A stretch of DNA of 37,505 nucleotides from CAYJFD01 sp964369605 (GCA_964369605.1 CAYJFD010000022.1:1-37505); one strand, 5' to 3'. Shown: positions 1 through 8,462, counted from the stretch's first letter. Numbers and translations: made by a program. The notes: generated by a model from the letters alone, not told the origin.

Positions 1-242
1 TTGAAATTTTTTCCTTTTGGATCTAGAAGGATGATTTTATCTCCTGATTTGATATGTTTGATAAATAAATCCGCCTCTTTATCCTTTATTTCATTAGGTG
101 ATAGTGACTTTGTATTCTTAATATCTGGTATCTCTACTCTATTAAATGATATATAGTGTTTCAATCTATTTTCATATAGAGTTATTCCCTCTTTAACGAA
201 GGGAAGGTTTGTTTTTCCAACAGATAGTAGAGTTACTTGCAT
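1..242 (-). CDS. rlmH: RlmH, 23S rRNA pseudouridine-1915 N3-methyltransferase (partial, N-terminal 80 residues)
   Basis: The SPOUT-class enzyme RlmH methylates N3 of pseudouridine 1915 in helix 69 of 23S rRNA, using S-adenosylmethionine on the assembled 70S ribosome. The visible N-terminus starts MQVTLLSVGKTNLPFV and continues through GITLYENRLKHYI and EIPDIKN to GDKIILLDPKGKNF, all of which match the RlmH family. The C-terminal half, with the SPOUT knot that binds the cofactor, lies beyond position 1. An in-frame ATG nine codons upstream (269) would add MKCALKIII, but the family normally begins at the equivalent of the ATG at 242, so I chose that one. It is divergent from the DUF4783 gene, an adjacency I recall from other Bacteroidota. 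The U1915 equivalent lies in the same window at 37486. Confidence 0.9.
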   Translation of the reverse strand, partial: MQVTLLSVGKTNLPFVKEGITLYENRLKHYISFNRVEIPDIKNTKSLSPNEIKDKEADLFIKHIKSGDKIILLDPKGKNF

Positions 243-291
243 AATTATTATTTTCAGCGCACATTTCATCTAGAAATGAGAATTTATACTA

Positions 292-299
292 CAAAAGTA
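292..299 (-). promoter_or_regulatory. Putative -7 element for rlmH
   Basis: TACTTTTG on the minus strand matches the Bacteroidota -7 consensus TAnnTTTG and lies about 50 nt before the rlmH start. I see no TTTG at the expected -33 spacing, so this call rests on one box only. Confidence 0.45.
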
Positions 300-326
300 A
301 GTAATTAAAAATATAAAATCTAGCCC

Positions 327-358
327 TTTGACAAATTTTCAGTAACTAAATAGTTTTG
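327..358 (+). promoter_or_regulatory. Putative promoter (TTTG-N20-TAGTTTTG) for the DUF4783 gene
   Basis: TTTG at 327-330 is followed after 20 nt by TAGTTTTG at 351-358, matching the Bacteroidota -33/-7 pattern. Transcription would begin near 363-366 and leave a leader of about 110 nt before the ATG at 474. Confidence 0.5.
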
Positions 359-473
359 TTGGCTCTAATATTCAGTATTTAAGAGAATTTTAGCGAAATT
401 TTAAAAAATATTTTCAGGAATTGAGTTTATGGCTTGATTTTTGGATGCTATAAGATGAATCCAAAATTTTAAT

Positions 474-887
474 ATGAGTAAGTACCTGTTAATAATAAGT
501 TTTTTCCTAGGAATATTTTCATTACAAGTAAAGGCTGAGATTAATGAAGATGTTCCAAATTATCAATATATTGTAGATGCTGTTGCTGCTGGTGATATCA
601 ATACTTTATCTAATTCCTTTGCATCTCAAGTCGAGATGGACATACTTGGAAAGAAAGATAACTATAGCGACTATCAAGCAAAGAAGATAATTGAAAATTT
701 CTTCAAGCAACATAATCCTACTTCTTTTAAAATTGTGCATAAGTGTGACCTAGATAGCACGTCCTTCTATCTAATGGGAGAATTAGCATCTGGAGGAAGT
801 GTTTTTGAACTAATAATAAAGCTAGTTATAGACATGGAATCCTCAAAGGTTAAAATCAGAAGAATAAGAGTTCCTGTAGTAGAGTAA
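474..887 (+). CDS. Secreted DUF4783 family protein
   Basis: This is a 137-residue protein with a typical Sec signal peptide: a short basic start, a hydrophobic stretch at residues 5-19, and a predicted cut after VKA at about 21. The mature part matches the DUF4783 family, a small alpha+beta fold widespread in Bacteroidota. Family features visible are IVDAVAAGDINTLSNSF, QAKKIIENFFKQHNP, SFKIVHKC and a closing strand KIRRIRVP. The fold resembles small ligand-binding NTF2-like domains, but no catalytic residues are known to me and no function can be assigned. It should act in the periplasm. It is transcribed alone, divergent from rlmH, and is followed by a clear hairpin terminator. Confidence 0.8.
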   Translation: MSKYLLIISFFLGIFSLQVKAEINEDVPNYQYIVDAVAAGDINTLSNSFASQVEMDILGKKDNYSDYQAKKIIENFFKQHNPTSFKIVHKCDLDSTSFYLMGELASGGSVFELIIKLVIDMESSKVKIRRIRVPVVE

Positions 888-946
888 GCACTAGCTGAGA
901 TGTAGCAGAGAATAAACTGTCCAACTGGAACACATATATATATAAG

Positions 947-985
947 AAGCTGTCCAAAAACATAGTTTTAGACAGCTTTTTTTAT
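947..985 (+). terminator. Rho-independent terminator after the DUF4783 gene
   Basis: The arms AAGCTGTC (947-954) and GACAGCTT (971-978) pair perfectly, the inner A and T runs can extend the stem, and a run of seven or more T follows. It lies about 60 nt after the stop codon. Confidence 0.85.
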
Positions 986-1047
986 TTCAAACTTCCTACC
1001 TTGTCTATCTAAGATATGGCGCTAGCCCGATGAACCAGAAATCGCAT

Positions 1048-1078
1048 ATAAAAACAGCCAGAGAAATATCTCTGGCTG
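1048..1078 (-). terminator. Rho-independent terminator after der
   Basis: A perfect 10-bp stem, CAGCCAGAGA (1055-1064) with TCTCTGGCTG (1069-1078), closes a 4-nt loop. Read on the minus strand it is followed by five T, which places it as the terminator of the ysxC-to-der transcript, 19 nt beyond the der stop. Confidence 0.85.
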
Positions 1079-1096
1079 TGAATTTTTATCTCGTGT

Positions 1097-2413
1097 TTAT
1101 TTTTGTCTCATATATATCTTGATTGGACAACCTTTGAAGTCAAAGTGAGATCTTAGTTTGTTTTCAAGATAGCGCTTATATGGATCCTTGATATACTGAG
1201 GTAGGTTACAGAAAAATGCAAATGATGGGAATGGGGTAGGTAACTGGGTGATATATTTGATTTTAATGTATTTACCTTTGATCGCTGGAGGTGGATAATT
1301 TTGGATCTCTTCAAGCATTATCTCATTAAGTAATGATGTACTAATTCTATTAGAATAGTTTTCATAAACCTTCTGAGCAGCATCAAGGACATCCATAATT
1401 CTTTGTTTGTTGATAACTGATGTAAATACAATCGGTAGGTCTACGAAAGGAGCGAGTTTTGATTTAATCGTATCTTCGAACTCCTTCATAGTGTTGCTTC
1501 CTTTCTCTATAGTATCCCACTTGTTTACTACTACTACTACAGCCTTGTTATTTCTTATGATAAGGTTAAAGATAGCCATATCTTGAGACTCTATTCCTGT
1601 TTGTGCATCTACCATTAGTATACATACATCAGAGTGTTCGATAGCTCGAATTGAGCGCATCACAGAGTAGAACTCTAGGTCTTCATTAACTTTATTTTTC
1701 TTTCTAAGTCCAGCTGTATCCACAAGGATAAAGTTATGACCAAATTTATTATAGTGTGATTCTATTGAATCACGAGTAGTTCCTGCTATAGGTGTGACTA
1801 TATTTCTATCTTCACCAAGTAGGGCGTTAGTAAGAGACGATTTTCCTACGTTAGGCTTGCCTATAATAGTCATCCTAGGAATAGTTCGCTCTTCTTCCAC
1901 TACTTCGATATTTTTGTTAATATCTCCAAGTGTCTCAACGATTTTATCAAGTAAATCGCCAGTACCACCACCACTAGCTGCTGCTATACTGAATGGATCT
2001 CCTAGTCCTAGTGAGTAGAACTGGTAAGAGCCATATTGCTTGTCTCCTGTATCAACCTTATTTACAACTAAAAGAACAGGCTTCTTAGTGCAGCGTAGAA
2101 TATTTGCAATATCTTCGTCGAAATCAGTGATCCCAGTTTCTACTTCTACAAGAAATAGAATTAGGTCTGCTTCCTCTATTGCAAGTGAAACTTGCTTTCT
2201 AATCTCACCTTCGAAAATATCATCAGTGTTTGTACAGTATCCTCCTGTGTCTACTACCGAAAATTCCTTTCCGCACCACTCGCATCTGCCATAATGGCGA
2301 TCACGAGTAACACCAGCAGTCTCGTCGACTATTGCTTGTCTCATTCCTACAAGGCGATTAAATAATGTGGACTTTCCTACATTTGGCCTTCCTACTATTG
2401 CTACTAAACTCAT
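1097..2413 (-). CDS. der: Der (EngA), double-domain ribosome-assembly GTPase
   Basis: Der is an essential GTPase with two tandem G domains that acts in 50S ribosomal subunit maturation. At 438 residues the length is normal. The first G domain shows GRPNVGKS at 8-15, DTGG at 55-58 and NKVD at 118-121. The second shows GKPNVGKS at 185-192, DTAG at 232-235 and NKWD near 298. The C-terminal ~90 residues, including PFPSFAFFCN and a basic end, form the KH-like RNA-binding domain. A CxxC pair (C44, C47) before the first DTGG is unusual to my eye, but nothing shows that it binds metal. It is the last gene of the minus-strand operon and is followed by a strong terminator. Confidence 0.97.
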   Translation of the reverse strand: MSLVAIVGRPNVGKSTLFNRLVGMRQAIVDETAGVTRDRHYGRCEWCGKEFSVVDTGGYCTNTDDIFEGEIRKQVSLAIEEADLILFLVEVETGITDFDEDIANILRCTKKPVLLVVNKVDTGDKQYGSYQFYSLGLGDPFSIAAASGGGTGDLLDKIVETLGDINKNIEVVEEERTIPRMTIIGKPNVGKSSLTNALLGEDRNIVTPIAGTTRDSIESHYNKFGHNFILVDTAGLRKKNKVNEDLEFYSVMRSIRAIEHSDVCILMVDAQTGIESQDMAIFNLIIRNNKAVVVVVNKWDTIEKGSNTMKEFEDTIKSKLAPFVDLPIVFTSVINKQRIMDVLDAAQKVYENYSNRISTSLLNEIMLEEIQNYPPPAIKGKYIKIKYITQLPTPFPSFAFFCNLPQYIKDPYKRYLENKLRSHFDFKGCPIKIYMRQK

Positions 2414-2421
2414 ACTGTATT

Positions 2422-2673
2422 CTACTTAGTGTGTAAATTATTTGTTATCTCCTCACATTCTCCCCCACATTCATGTCTTATTTTATTATCCTTCTTTTTC
2501 CATAGTCTTAGTTCTTCCCCTCTTGAACATTGTAATCCCTTCTTCTTGAGTTCCTTGTTCTGCCCGATTTCTCCTTTAGGGAAGCCCTTATCCTTTCTAA
2601 ATATTATATTGAAACTTAGTAGAAAGGCTGCTAGGCCTACAAAGGCTATGCTTATTAGGATTAACTTAAGCAT
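2422..2673 (-). CDS. Small membrane-anchored protein, conserved Bacteroidota type, function unknown
   Basis: This 83-residue protein has one hydrophobic segment at residues 2-24 and then a basic, polar tail. The tail carries the signature FPKGEIGQNKELKKKGLQC, which resembles a family of short membrane or secreted proteins I recall from Bacteroidetes (pattern FPxxxIGxNKxxRKxGIxC). Three further residues near the end are cysteines or close to them (HECGGEC), giving a possible CxxxC metal or disulfide site. Its ATG overlaps the end of nadE by 8 nt and der starts 8 nt downstream, so it is surely co-transcribed. No enzymatic motif is visible. It could be a small envelope or redox-related factor, but no function can be claimed. 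Confidence 0.7.
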   Translation of the reverse strand: MLKLILISIAFVGLAAFLLSFNIIFRKDKGFPKGEIGQNKELKKKGLQCSRGEELRLWKKKDNKIRHECGGECEEITNNLHTK

Positions 2674-3520
2674 CGTCTTGTGTCGTAACGCATTTATCTG
2701 CCCCTAAGACAGGATGGTCACTGATTTTTATTAGTGGAGCTAACTGGTGCTTTTTAAAACTGGATGCCTTTCTTAAAGATAGTATCCTGTTTACTAGGGC
2801 TGGATCTGCTCCTTCTTCAATTATATTTTCGGGACTCTTACCTAGCTCTATTAGTGAGAACAGAATACTGTCAAGTATACTATAATCAGGTAATGAATCA
2901 GAGTCCTTTTGTTCATGTCTTAGTTCGGCACTAGGTGGTTTATTAATAGTAGATAAAGGTATAAGAACTTCGTCTATATTAATATAATTAGCTAACTCGT
3001 AGACCTGCATTTTGTACACATCGGCAAGAACCATTAGTGATCCTGCTAAGTCTCCATAAAGCGTACCATATCCTGCGCAAACTTCACTTTTGTTTGATGT
3101 GTTAAGTACCAAAGCTGAAGTCCTATTTGAATAGGCCATAAGGATGGTACCTCTTACGCGAGCCTGAATATTTTCTTGGGTCGTATCCCATTTATTGTCC
3201 TTGAAAAGAGAATTAAGTTCCTTTATGAATTTGTTGTATATCTTCTCTATATATACGATATCATAGCTCATTTTAAGGTTATTCGCTAGTTCTACTGCAT
3301 CATTAATCGAGTGAAGAGTAGAGAACTGAGATGGCATAAGTACCCCGTGAACATTTTCAGCTCCAAGTGCTTTTACAGCTAGCGCTGCAACAACAGCTGA
3401 ATCTATGCCACCAGAGAGCCCAAGCAGTGCTTTTTTGTGTCCTGACTGCTTGAAAAATAGACGAATTGATTCGACTAGTAAGTTGTAAACAACTTCCGTT
3501 GGCTTAGATTTGTAACTCAT
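2666..3520 (-). CDS. nadE: NAD synthetase, ammonia-dependent short form
   Basis: NadE converts deamido-NAD to NAD with ATP, the last step of NAD synthesis. The ATP-pyrophosphatase P-loop SGGIDSAVV is at residues 36-44. Later motifs include ISTINKPPSAELR (family form: kpPSAeL), preceded by a stretch rich in family-conserved residues around GTLYGDLAGSLMVLADVYK. At 284 residues it has no N-terminal nitrilase (glutaminase) domain, so it should use free ammonia or an ammonia donor in trans. The gap to prs is 1 nt, and the end overlaps the next small gene by 8 nt. The prs neighbour makes metabolic sense because PRPP feeds pyridine nucleotide synthesis. Confidence 0.93.
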   Translation of the reverse strand: MSYKSKPTEVVYNLLVESIRLFFKQSGHKKALLGLSGGIDSAVVAALAVKALGAENVHGVLMPSQFSTLHSINDAVELANNLKMSYDIVYIEKIYNKFIKELNSLFKDNKWDTTQENIQARVRGTILMAYSNRTSALVLNTSNKSEVCAGYGTLYGDLAGSLMVLADVYKMQVYELANYINIDEVLIPLSTINKPPSAELRHEQKDSDSLPDYSILDSILFSLIELGKSPENIIEEGADPALVNRILSLRKASSFKKHQLAPLIKISDHPVLGADKCVTTQDDA

Positions 3521-3521
3521 C

Positions 3522-4478
3522 TTAGAATATAAAGCTATCGCTAATTGACTTAAACATAAATACCTTCTCTATTACATCAGCGAAAGTTTCTGCTACAGAT
3601 AATACCTTAATCTTAGATATATCTTCACCCTCTTTATTTCTTAATGGAATAGTGTTAGATACAATTATTTCTTTTAATGCTGACTCAGATAGCTTTTGAT
3701 AAGCAGGACCAGAAAGAACAGGGTGAGTTGCAAGAGCCCTTACACTGTTTGCGCCTTTTTCCATAAGCATTTCTGCTGCTTTTGCTAATGTTCCACCAGT
3801 ATCTATCATATCATCAACAATAATGATATTTTTTCCTTCTACATCGCCGATAGCTGTCATCGTACCTACTACATTTGCTCTTTCTCTCGATTTATGGCAA
3901 ATGATAAGTGAGCAATCTAGGTGCTTAGAGTAGGCGTGAGCTCTTTTAGCTCCTCCCATATCTGGAGCAGCGATAGCTAAGTTTTCAATGTTTTGACTCT
4001 CAATATATGGAATAAATATAGAGCTAGCATAGATATGATCTACAGGGATATCGAAAAATCCTTGGATTTGATCAGCGTGAAGATCTGTAGTCATAATACG
4101 ATCACAACCAGCAGCTTGAAGTAAGTTAGCTACTAGTTTTGCTCCGATAGCTACCCTTGGCTTATCCTTTCTATCTTGTCTAGCCCATCCAAAATATGGC
4201 ATCACTGCGATTACTTTATAAGCTGAAGCTCTACGAGCGGCATCTATCATTAATAGTAATTCAAATAAATTATCTAGTGGTGGAAATGTTGATTGTACTA
4301 TAAATACTGTTGCTCCCCTAACTGTCTCATCAAAACAAGGCTGAAACTCTCCGTCGCTAAATGTAGTGACAGTACTTTTACCTAGTTCTAAATTTAGTGA
4401 TTTAGCAATAAGTTCTGCAAGGTATTCAGAGCCACGGCAACTGAAAATCTTAAAAGTGTGATGATTATATTTATCCAT
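3522..4478 (-). CDS. prs: Ribose-phosphate pyrophosphokinase (PRPP synthetase)
   Basis: Prs makes 5-phosphoribosyl-1-pyrophosphate from ribose 5-phosphate and ATP, feeding purine, pyrimidine, NAD, histidine and tryptophan synthesis. At 318 residues it is of the standard class I length. FSDGEFQP is at 40-47, PYFGWARQDRK (the flexible ATP loop region) at 94-104, the metal-binding TDLHADQIQGFF at 131-142, and the PRPP-binding loop VDDMIDTGGT at 221-230. The gene sits between ysxC (8 nt) and nadE (1 nt) in one operon. Confidence 0.97.
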   Translation of the reverse strand: MDKYNHHTFKIFSCRGSEYLAELIAKSLNLELGKSTVTTFSDGEFQPCFDETVRGATVFIVQSTFPPLDNLFELLLMIDAARRASAYKVIAVMPYFGWARQDRKDKPRVAIGAKLVANLLQAAGCDRIMTTDLHADQIQGFFDIPVDHIYASSIFIPYIESQNIENLAIAAPDMGGAKRAHAYSKHLDCSLIICHKSRERANVVGTMTAIGDVEGKNIIIVDDMIDTGGTLAKAAEMLMEKGANSVRALATHPVLSGPAYQKLSESALKEIIVSNTIPLRNKEGEDISKIKVLSVAETFADVIEKVFMFKSISDSFIF

Positions 4479-4486
4479 ACGATTTA

Positions 4487-5086
4487 TTATTTTATTGACT
4501 TGAGTACTTGATCTATATGTTCTAGGATCTCTTCCTTTCCTTTTCTTGTTTCAGATGAACTAATAAAGATAGGAGGAAGTTCTTCCCAATATTCTAGTAA
4601 TTTTTTCTTATTTTTTTCAATTTGTGAATTAAGCGCATTTACTCCTAGCTTATCACTCTTTGTAAATATTATCGAGAAAGGAATATTTGCCTCTCCTAAT
4701 TCAAAAAGGAAGTCTAGGTCGATTTGCTGAATATCAAGTCTTGAATCCAATAACACAAATAGTAGAGTCATATTAGGAGATAGATTAATATAATCTCGAA
4801 TAACCTTACTTAGTTTCTCTAACTGTGTTTTAGAGACTTTTGCATAGCCGTAGCCTGGTAGGTCCACAATGTACCAACTATCATTGATAATAAAGTGATT
4901 AATTAACTGAGTCTTTCCAGGTTTGGAAGATGTGTGAGCTAATTTTTTTTGACCTGTCAACATATTAATTAATGAAGACTTACCGACATTTGATCTTCCT
5001 ATGAAGGCAAATTCGGGGGCTTGACGCTTAGGCAAGTCACTTATGCGCTGCCCGCTACTTGTAAATAATGCTTGTGTTATTTTCAT
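4487..5086 (-). CDS. ysxC: YsxC/EngB (YihA) ribosome-biogenesis GTPase
   Basis: This single-domain TrmE-Era-like GTPase takes part in late 50S subunit assembly. I place the start at the ATG at 5086, giving a 199-residue protein beginning MKITQALFTSSGQR. A longer reading from 5122 adds a cysteine-rich non-conserved stretch and would begin inside the promoter. The P-loop GRSNVGKSS is at 30-38, SKPGKTQ (switch I) at about 54-60, DLPGYGYAK (switch II) at 75-83 and TKSD near 137. It is the first gene of the operon ysxC-prs-nadE-orf-der, so the operon starts and ends with a ribosome-assembly GTPase. Confidence 0.94.
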   Translation of the reverse strand: MKITQALFTSSGQRISDLPKRQAPEFAFIGRSNVGKSSLINMLTGQKKLAHTSSKPGKTQLINHFIINDSWYIVDLPGYGYAKVSKTQLEKLSKVIRDYINLSPNMTLLFVLLDSRLDIQQIDLDFLFELGEANIPFSIIFTKSDKLGVNALNSQIEKNKKKLLEYWEELPPIFISSSETRKGKEEILEHIDQVLKSIK

Positions 5087-5105
5087 TAGACATAGAAATG
5101 TTCTG

Positions 5106-5113
5106 CAAAAGTA
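5106..5113 (-). promoter_or_regulatory. Putative -7 element of the ysxC operon
   Basis: TACTTTTG on the minus strand matches TAnnTTTG and sits 19 nt before the chosen ysxC ATG. This supports the shorter ysxC start, since the longer open frame would begin upstream of the transcription start. Confidence 0.55.
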
Positions 5114-5155
5114 CAAAATCAAACTTAAAGTATAAATAAAATTTGTGTAAATTCA

Positions 5156-5163
5156 TATATTTG
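5156..5163 (+). promoter_or_regulatory. Putative -7 element for thiL
   Basis: TATATTTG matches TAnnTTTG and lies 24 nt before the thiL ATG. No good -33 box is seen at 19-21 nt spacing. Confidence 0.45.
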
Positions 5164-5187
5164 TCTCTGGAAATGAAGAAATAGAAT

Positions 5188-6222
5188 ATGGATAATAATA
5201 TAAAAAGTTTAGAGTCGCTGGGTGAATTTGGATTAATCGAAAGAATCAAAAGTGAATTTGAGGGAATGATACAAGCAGGCGATTTAGGGATAGGGGATGA
5301 TGCTGCCGTGTTAAATATACCTGAGACTCATCAGCTTTTAGTCAGTACAGATATGTTAAATGATGGAGTTCATTTTTTATACGAGCATATTTCCCCCAAA
5401 GCTTTGGCCTACAAGTCATTGGTTGTAAACTTAAGTGATATAGCAGCTATGGGTGGAAGGCCAAGAGCTACGTTTTTATCACTAGGTTTGCCGAAAGATA
5501 TACCTTATGAATATGTAAAAGAGTATATCGAAGAATACTCTAAAGCAAGCAAGCACTTTTCTACACCTTTGATGGGAGGAGATACTACTAAGTCGCTAAA
5601 TGGCCTTTCTATAAATGTTACAGTACTAGGCGTCGTAGCGCGAAATAGTTATATAACACGCTCAGGTGCTAAGGTAGGTGACTATATATGCGTTACCTCA
5701 AATATCGGAGATTCTTTGGCTGGACTTAATATTGTTTTGGAAAGGCAGGGACAACAGGGCGCGAAAGAATTATCAGAAATAGAAATGAACTTAGTTCAGA
5801 AACACTATTTTCCGACGCCAAGAATAGAGGCAGGAGAGTATCTCGCTCTTAGTGGTGCTAGCGCAATGATGGATCTATCAGACGGCCTAGACTCAGATCT
5901 AAGACATATCTTGAACGCTTCAAACGTAAATGCTAGCATAGAAATAGATAATTTGCCCCTGTCTAGTAATTTACAGAAGTTGGCATTAGAAAGAGGGTGG
6001 AATGCTCAAGAATTAGCATATATAGGAGGAGAAGATTATGAACTTTTGCTTACTATTTCTCCTGGTAATTATAATAAAGTTAGTCAAGGTTTTAGTGAGA
6101 AATTTGGATTTAGTCTAACTAAGATAGGACAAATAGAAGGAGGAGATGAAGTAGGACAAATACGCTGTTATAGAGGAGAAAGTGAGATAGAAATCATAAA
6201 AAAAGGCTTTAAACATTTTTAA
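5188..6222 (+). CDS. thiL: Thiamine-monophosphate kinase
   Basis: ThiL phosphorylates thiamine monophosphate to the active cofactor thiamine diphosphate using ATP. At 344 residues it has the normal length for the PurM-like two-domain fold. GIGDDAAV is at 34-41 and STDMLNDGVHF at 53-63, contributing the Mg and substrate aspartates. Further matches are LAYKSLVVNLSDIAAMGG, GGDTT, and the C-terminal MDLSDGLDSDL and GGEDYELL motifs. It is transcribed alone, between two divergently and convergently oriented operons. Its stop codon falls inside the stem of the downstream terminator. Confidence 0.96.
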   Translation: MDNNIKSLESLGEFGLIERIKSEFEGMIQAGDLGIGDDAAVLNIPETHQLLVSTDMLNDGVHFLYEHISPKALAYKSLVVNLSDIAAMGGRPRATFLSLGLPKDIPYEYVKEYIEEYSKASKHFSTPLMGGDTTKSLNGLSINVTVLGVVARNSYITRSGAKVGDYICVTSNIGDSLAGLNIVLERQGQQGAKELSEIEMNLVQKHYFPTPRIEAGEYLALSGASAMMDLSDGLDSDLRHILNASNVNASIEIDNLPLSSNLQKLALERGWNAQELAYIGGEDYELLLTISPGNYNKVSQGFSEKFGFSLTKIGQIEGGDEVGQIRCYRGESEIEIIKKGFKHF

Positions 6223-6253
6223 CATCAGTTGTTAAAGTGTTTAAAGCCCTTTA
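6201..6253. terminator. Bidirectional terminator between thiL and pyrF
   Basis: A long hairpin pairs GGCTTTAAACA (6205-6215) with TGTTTAAAGCC (6238-6248), and the interior (TTTAACA with TGTTAAA) can extend it. On the minus strand it is followed by a run of eight T, and on the plus strand by CCCTTT. It serves both converging genes, and the thiL stop codon lies within it. Confidence 0.85.
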
Positions 6254-6274
6254 ATATATGTGTTTTAGCTTAGC

Positions 6275-7111
6275 TTAGTCTAGGCTGTAAGCTAGCTTTT
6301 TTGCCTCGATGGCTGCGACCTCAGCAAAGTCTTCGCCTGAGCTCGCAAAAATTACACCCCTTGAGGAGTTAACAAGCAAGCCGCAGTTTTTGTTTAAACC
6401 GAACTGTGCTACTTCTGACATTGCGCCACCTTGCGCACCAACACCTGGAACAAGTAAAAAATGGTCTGGACAGATATCGCGAATTTCTGTTAATTTTTCT
6501 GGACGAGTAGCACCAACAACGAACATTAATTTATTTATGCTATCGCCGTTTGTCAGTTCATCTGTGTATTTAATAGTGTCCTTAATAATTCTCTCGTAAA
6601 GGAAGCTAGTCTGTTCAGAGTCACTACATACCTTAAGAGTTTCGAACTGCTCTGCTGTCTTGTTTGAAGTAAGAGCTAGAACGATGGCCCATTTTCCTTC
6701 GTATTTTAAGAAAGGAGCTATAGAGTCCATTCCCATATATGGAGCTAGGGTTACTGCATCGAAGTTCATAACCTCAAAGAAGGCCTTAGCGTATCTTTCA
6801 GCTGTATTTCCAATATCGCCACGCTTTGCATCAGCTATTAGAAATATTTCAGGATAGTTCTCTCTGATGTAACTAACAGTCATTTCTAGCTGCTTCCATC
6901 CTGATAGGCCCTCAGCCTCGTAAAAAGCGATATTTGGTTTGTAAGCTACGCAATATTGTGCTGTAGCATCTACTATGGCTTTATTAAATTCGAAAATAGG
7001 ATATTCCAAAGACTTAATGTGTTCTGGGAATTTTTCAGGATCTGAGTCTAGTCCAACACATAGAAAAGTGCCTTTTTTCTGGATTTGTTGATATAATTCT
7101 TGATATGTCAT
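6275..7111 (-). CDS. pyrF: Orotidine 5'-phosphate decarboxylase, long (type 2) subfamily
   Basis: PyrF decarboxylates OMP to UMP, the last step of de novo pyrimidine synthesis. At 278 residues it belongs to the longer subfamily found in Bacteroidota and mycobacteria. LCVGLDSDP is at 17-25, VAYKPN at 55-60 and the catalytic DAKRGDIGNT at 94-103. FVVGATRPEKL and LLVPGVGAQGG then match the phosphate-binding region. It is the last gene of the rsfS-to-pyrF operon and starts 1 nt after the preceding dipeptidase gene ends. Confidence 0.96.
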   Translation of the reverse strand: MTYQELYQQIQKKGTFLCVGLDSDPEKFPEHIKSLEYPIFEFNKAIVDATAQYCVAYKPNIAFYEAEGLSGWKQLEMTVSYIRENYPEIFLIADAKRGDIGNTAERYAKAFFEVMNFDAVTLAPYMGMDSIAPFLKYEGKWAIVLALTSNKTAEQFETLKVCSDSEQTSFLYERIIKDTIKYTDELTNGDSINKLMFVVGATRPEKLTEIRDICPDHFLLVPGVGAQGGAMSEVAQFGLNKNCGLLVNSSRGVIFASSGEDFAEVAAIEAKKLAYSLD

Positions 7112-7112
7112 A

Positions 7113-8459
7113 TTAGAAATATTTATAGAATAAAGCGATAGATTCCATACCCTTGTAAAGTTGAGTGAGTAGGAAGCTCTCGTTAGGTGAATGTATCGTA
7201 TCTCTTTCTAAACCAAAGCCCATAAGAAGAGGATCTACGGATAAAATTTGCTGTAAGTCAGCTAGGATAGGAATAGAACCGCCACCTCTACTAGGAACAG
7301 GTTCAACTCCCCAAACTTCTCCGATAGCTTTAGCTGCTGCTTTGTAAGCTGGTGACGAAATAGGAATTAAAAAGCCGTTGCCACCATGGTGAGGAGTGAC
7401 TTCTACCTTAACACCCTTAGGTGCTATTTTAGCAATATGCTTTTGGAATAGTTCTGCTATTTTTTCGCAGTTTTGATTCGGAACTAAACGCATAGAAACC
7501 TTTGCGTGCGCTACTGAAGGAAGAACAGTCTTTGCTCCTTCTCCTGTATAGCCTCCCCAGATGCCATTTATATCAAGACAAGGTCTAATTCCAACTCTTT
7601 CTAGTGTTGAATAGCCTTTTTCTCCTTTTACCTCATCGATATCAAGGAATTCTTTATACTCTGTTTCATTATATGGGGCACGTGCCAACATCGCTCTTTC
7701 CTGCTCGTTTAGTTCTACAACATCGTCGTAGAAGCCGTCAATAGTGATTCTACCATCTTTATCTACTAGCTGGTGAAGCATATCACAAAGAGCATTTAGA
7801 GGATTATAGATAGCACCTCCATAGTGACCAGAGTGTAAATCTTTATTCGGCCCAGTTACTTTTATTTCAAGATAAGCTAAACCTCTCATTCCACAATTGA
7901 TAGAAGGAATCTTTTCGTCTAGCATAGTAGTGTCTGACACAAGCATAATATCACAGCTAAGCATCTCTTTGTTCTCCTTTGCCCACGCTGCTAGACTAGG
8001 TGATCCTATCTCTTCTTCTCCCTCTAGTAAGAATTTAATATTATGTGATAGAAGCTGTTTGCTTACTAAGAATTCAAATACTTTAAGGTGCATAAATAAT
8101 TGACCCTTGTCGTCATTTGCTCCACGTGCATAAATAGCACCGTCCCTGATTTCAGGTTCAAATGGTGCTGACTTCCATAGTTCGATAGGATCTATAGGCT
8201 GAACGTCGTAGTGACCATAAATTAGAACAGTCGGAAGAGAGCTATCAATGATCTTCTCTCCAAAGACAACAGGATGGCCAGTGGTATCATATACTTTTGC
8301 TGTATCTGCACCAGCTGCTAGTAGCTGCTTTGTTAATAAATCAGCGCATTTGTACATATCCTCTTTATTCTCTGAAGAGGAACTAATAGATGGAACTCTT
8401 AGTAGTTCAAATAATTCTTCTAGGAATCTATCTTGGTGCTCTACGATGTATCTTTTCAT
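7113..8459 (-). CDS. M20 family dipeptidase (CNDP-like metallopeptidase)
   Basis: This 448-residue cytosolic zinc peptidase belongs to the M20 carnosinase-like group. The first metal motif GHYDVQP is at 82-88 (His83, Asp85). The bridging aspartate lies in ARGANDDKGQ at 111-120, and the catalytic glutamate pair in LLEGEEEIGSP at 144-154. A dimerisation (lid) domain runs from about 195 to 345. The last metal histidine is in the closing ERDTIHSPNE. There is no signal peptide. It probably removes or splits short peptides, and substrates cannot be named from sequence. It is fused by context to psd (3 nt) and pyrF (1 nt) in one operon, with no obvious pathway link. Confidence 0.9.
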   Translation of the reverse strand: MKRYIVEHQDRFLEELFELLRVPSISSSSENKEDMYKCADLLTKQLLAAGADTAKVYDTTGHPVVFGEKIIDSSLPTVLIYGHYDVQPIDPIELWKSAPFEPEIRDGAIYARGANDDKGQLFMHLKVFEFLVSKQLLSHNIKFLLEGEEEIGSPSLAAWAKENKEMLSCDIMLVSDTTMLDEKIPSINCGMRGLAYLEIKVTGPNKDLHSGHYGGAIYNPLNALCDMLHQLVDKDGRITIDGFYDDVVELNEQERAMLARAPYNETEYKEFLDIDEVKGEKGYSTLERVGIRPCLDINGIWGGYTGEGAKTVLPSVAHAKVSMRLVPNQNCEKIAELFQKHIAKIAPKGVKVEVTPHHGGNGFLIPISSPAYKAAAKAIGEVWGVEPVPSRGGGSIPILADLQQILSVDPLLMGFGLERDTIHSPNESFLLTQLYKGMESIALFYKYF

Positions 8460-8462
8460 ATT

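Noticed and set aside
44..60. CxxC in Der (codons 44-47) as a zinc site
   Set aside because: Only two nearby cysteines, next to the G domain core, with no further ligands. More likely neutral variation.
5087..5122. A longer N-terminus for ysxC
   Set aside because: The extra 12 residues are not family-like, and the extension begins upstream of the putative transcription start. The ATG at 5086 matches the family start.
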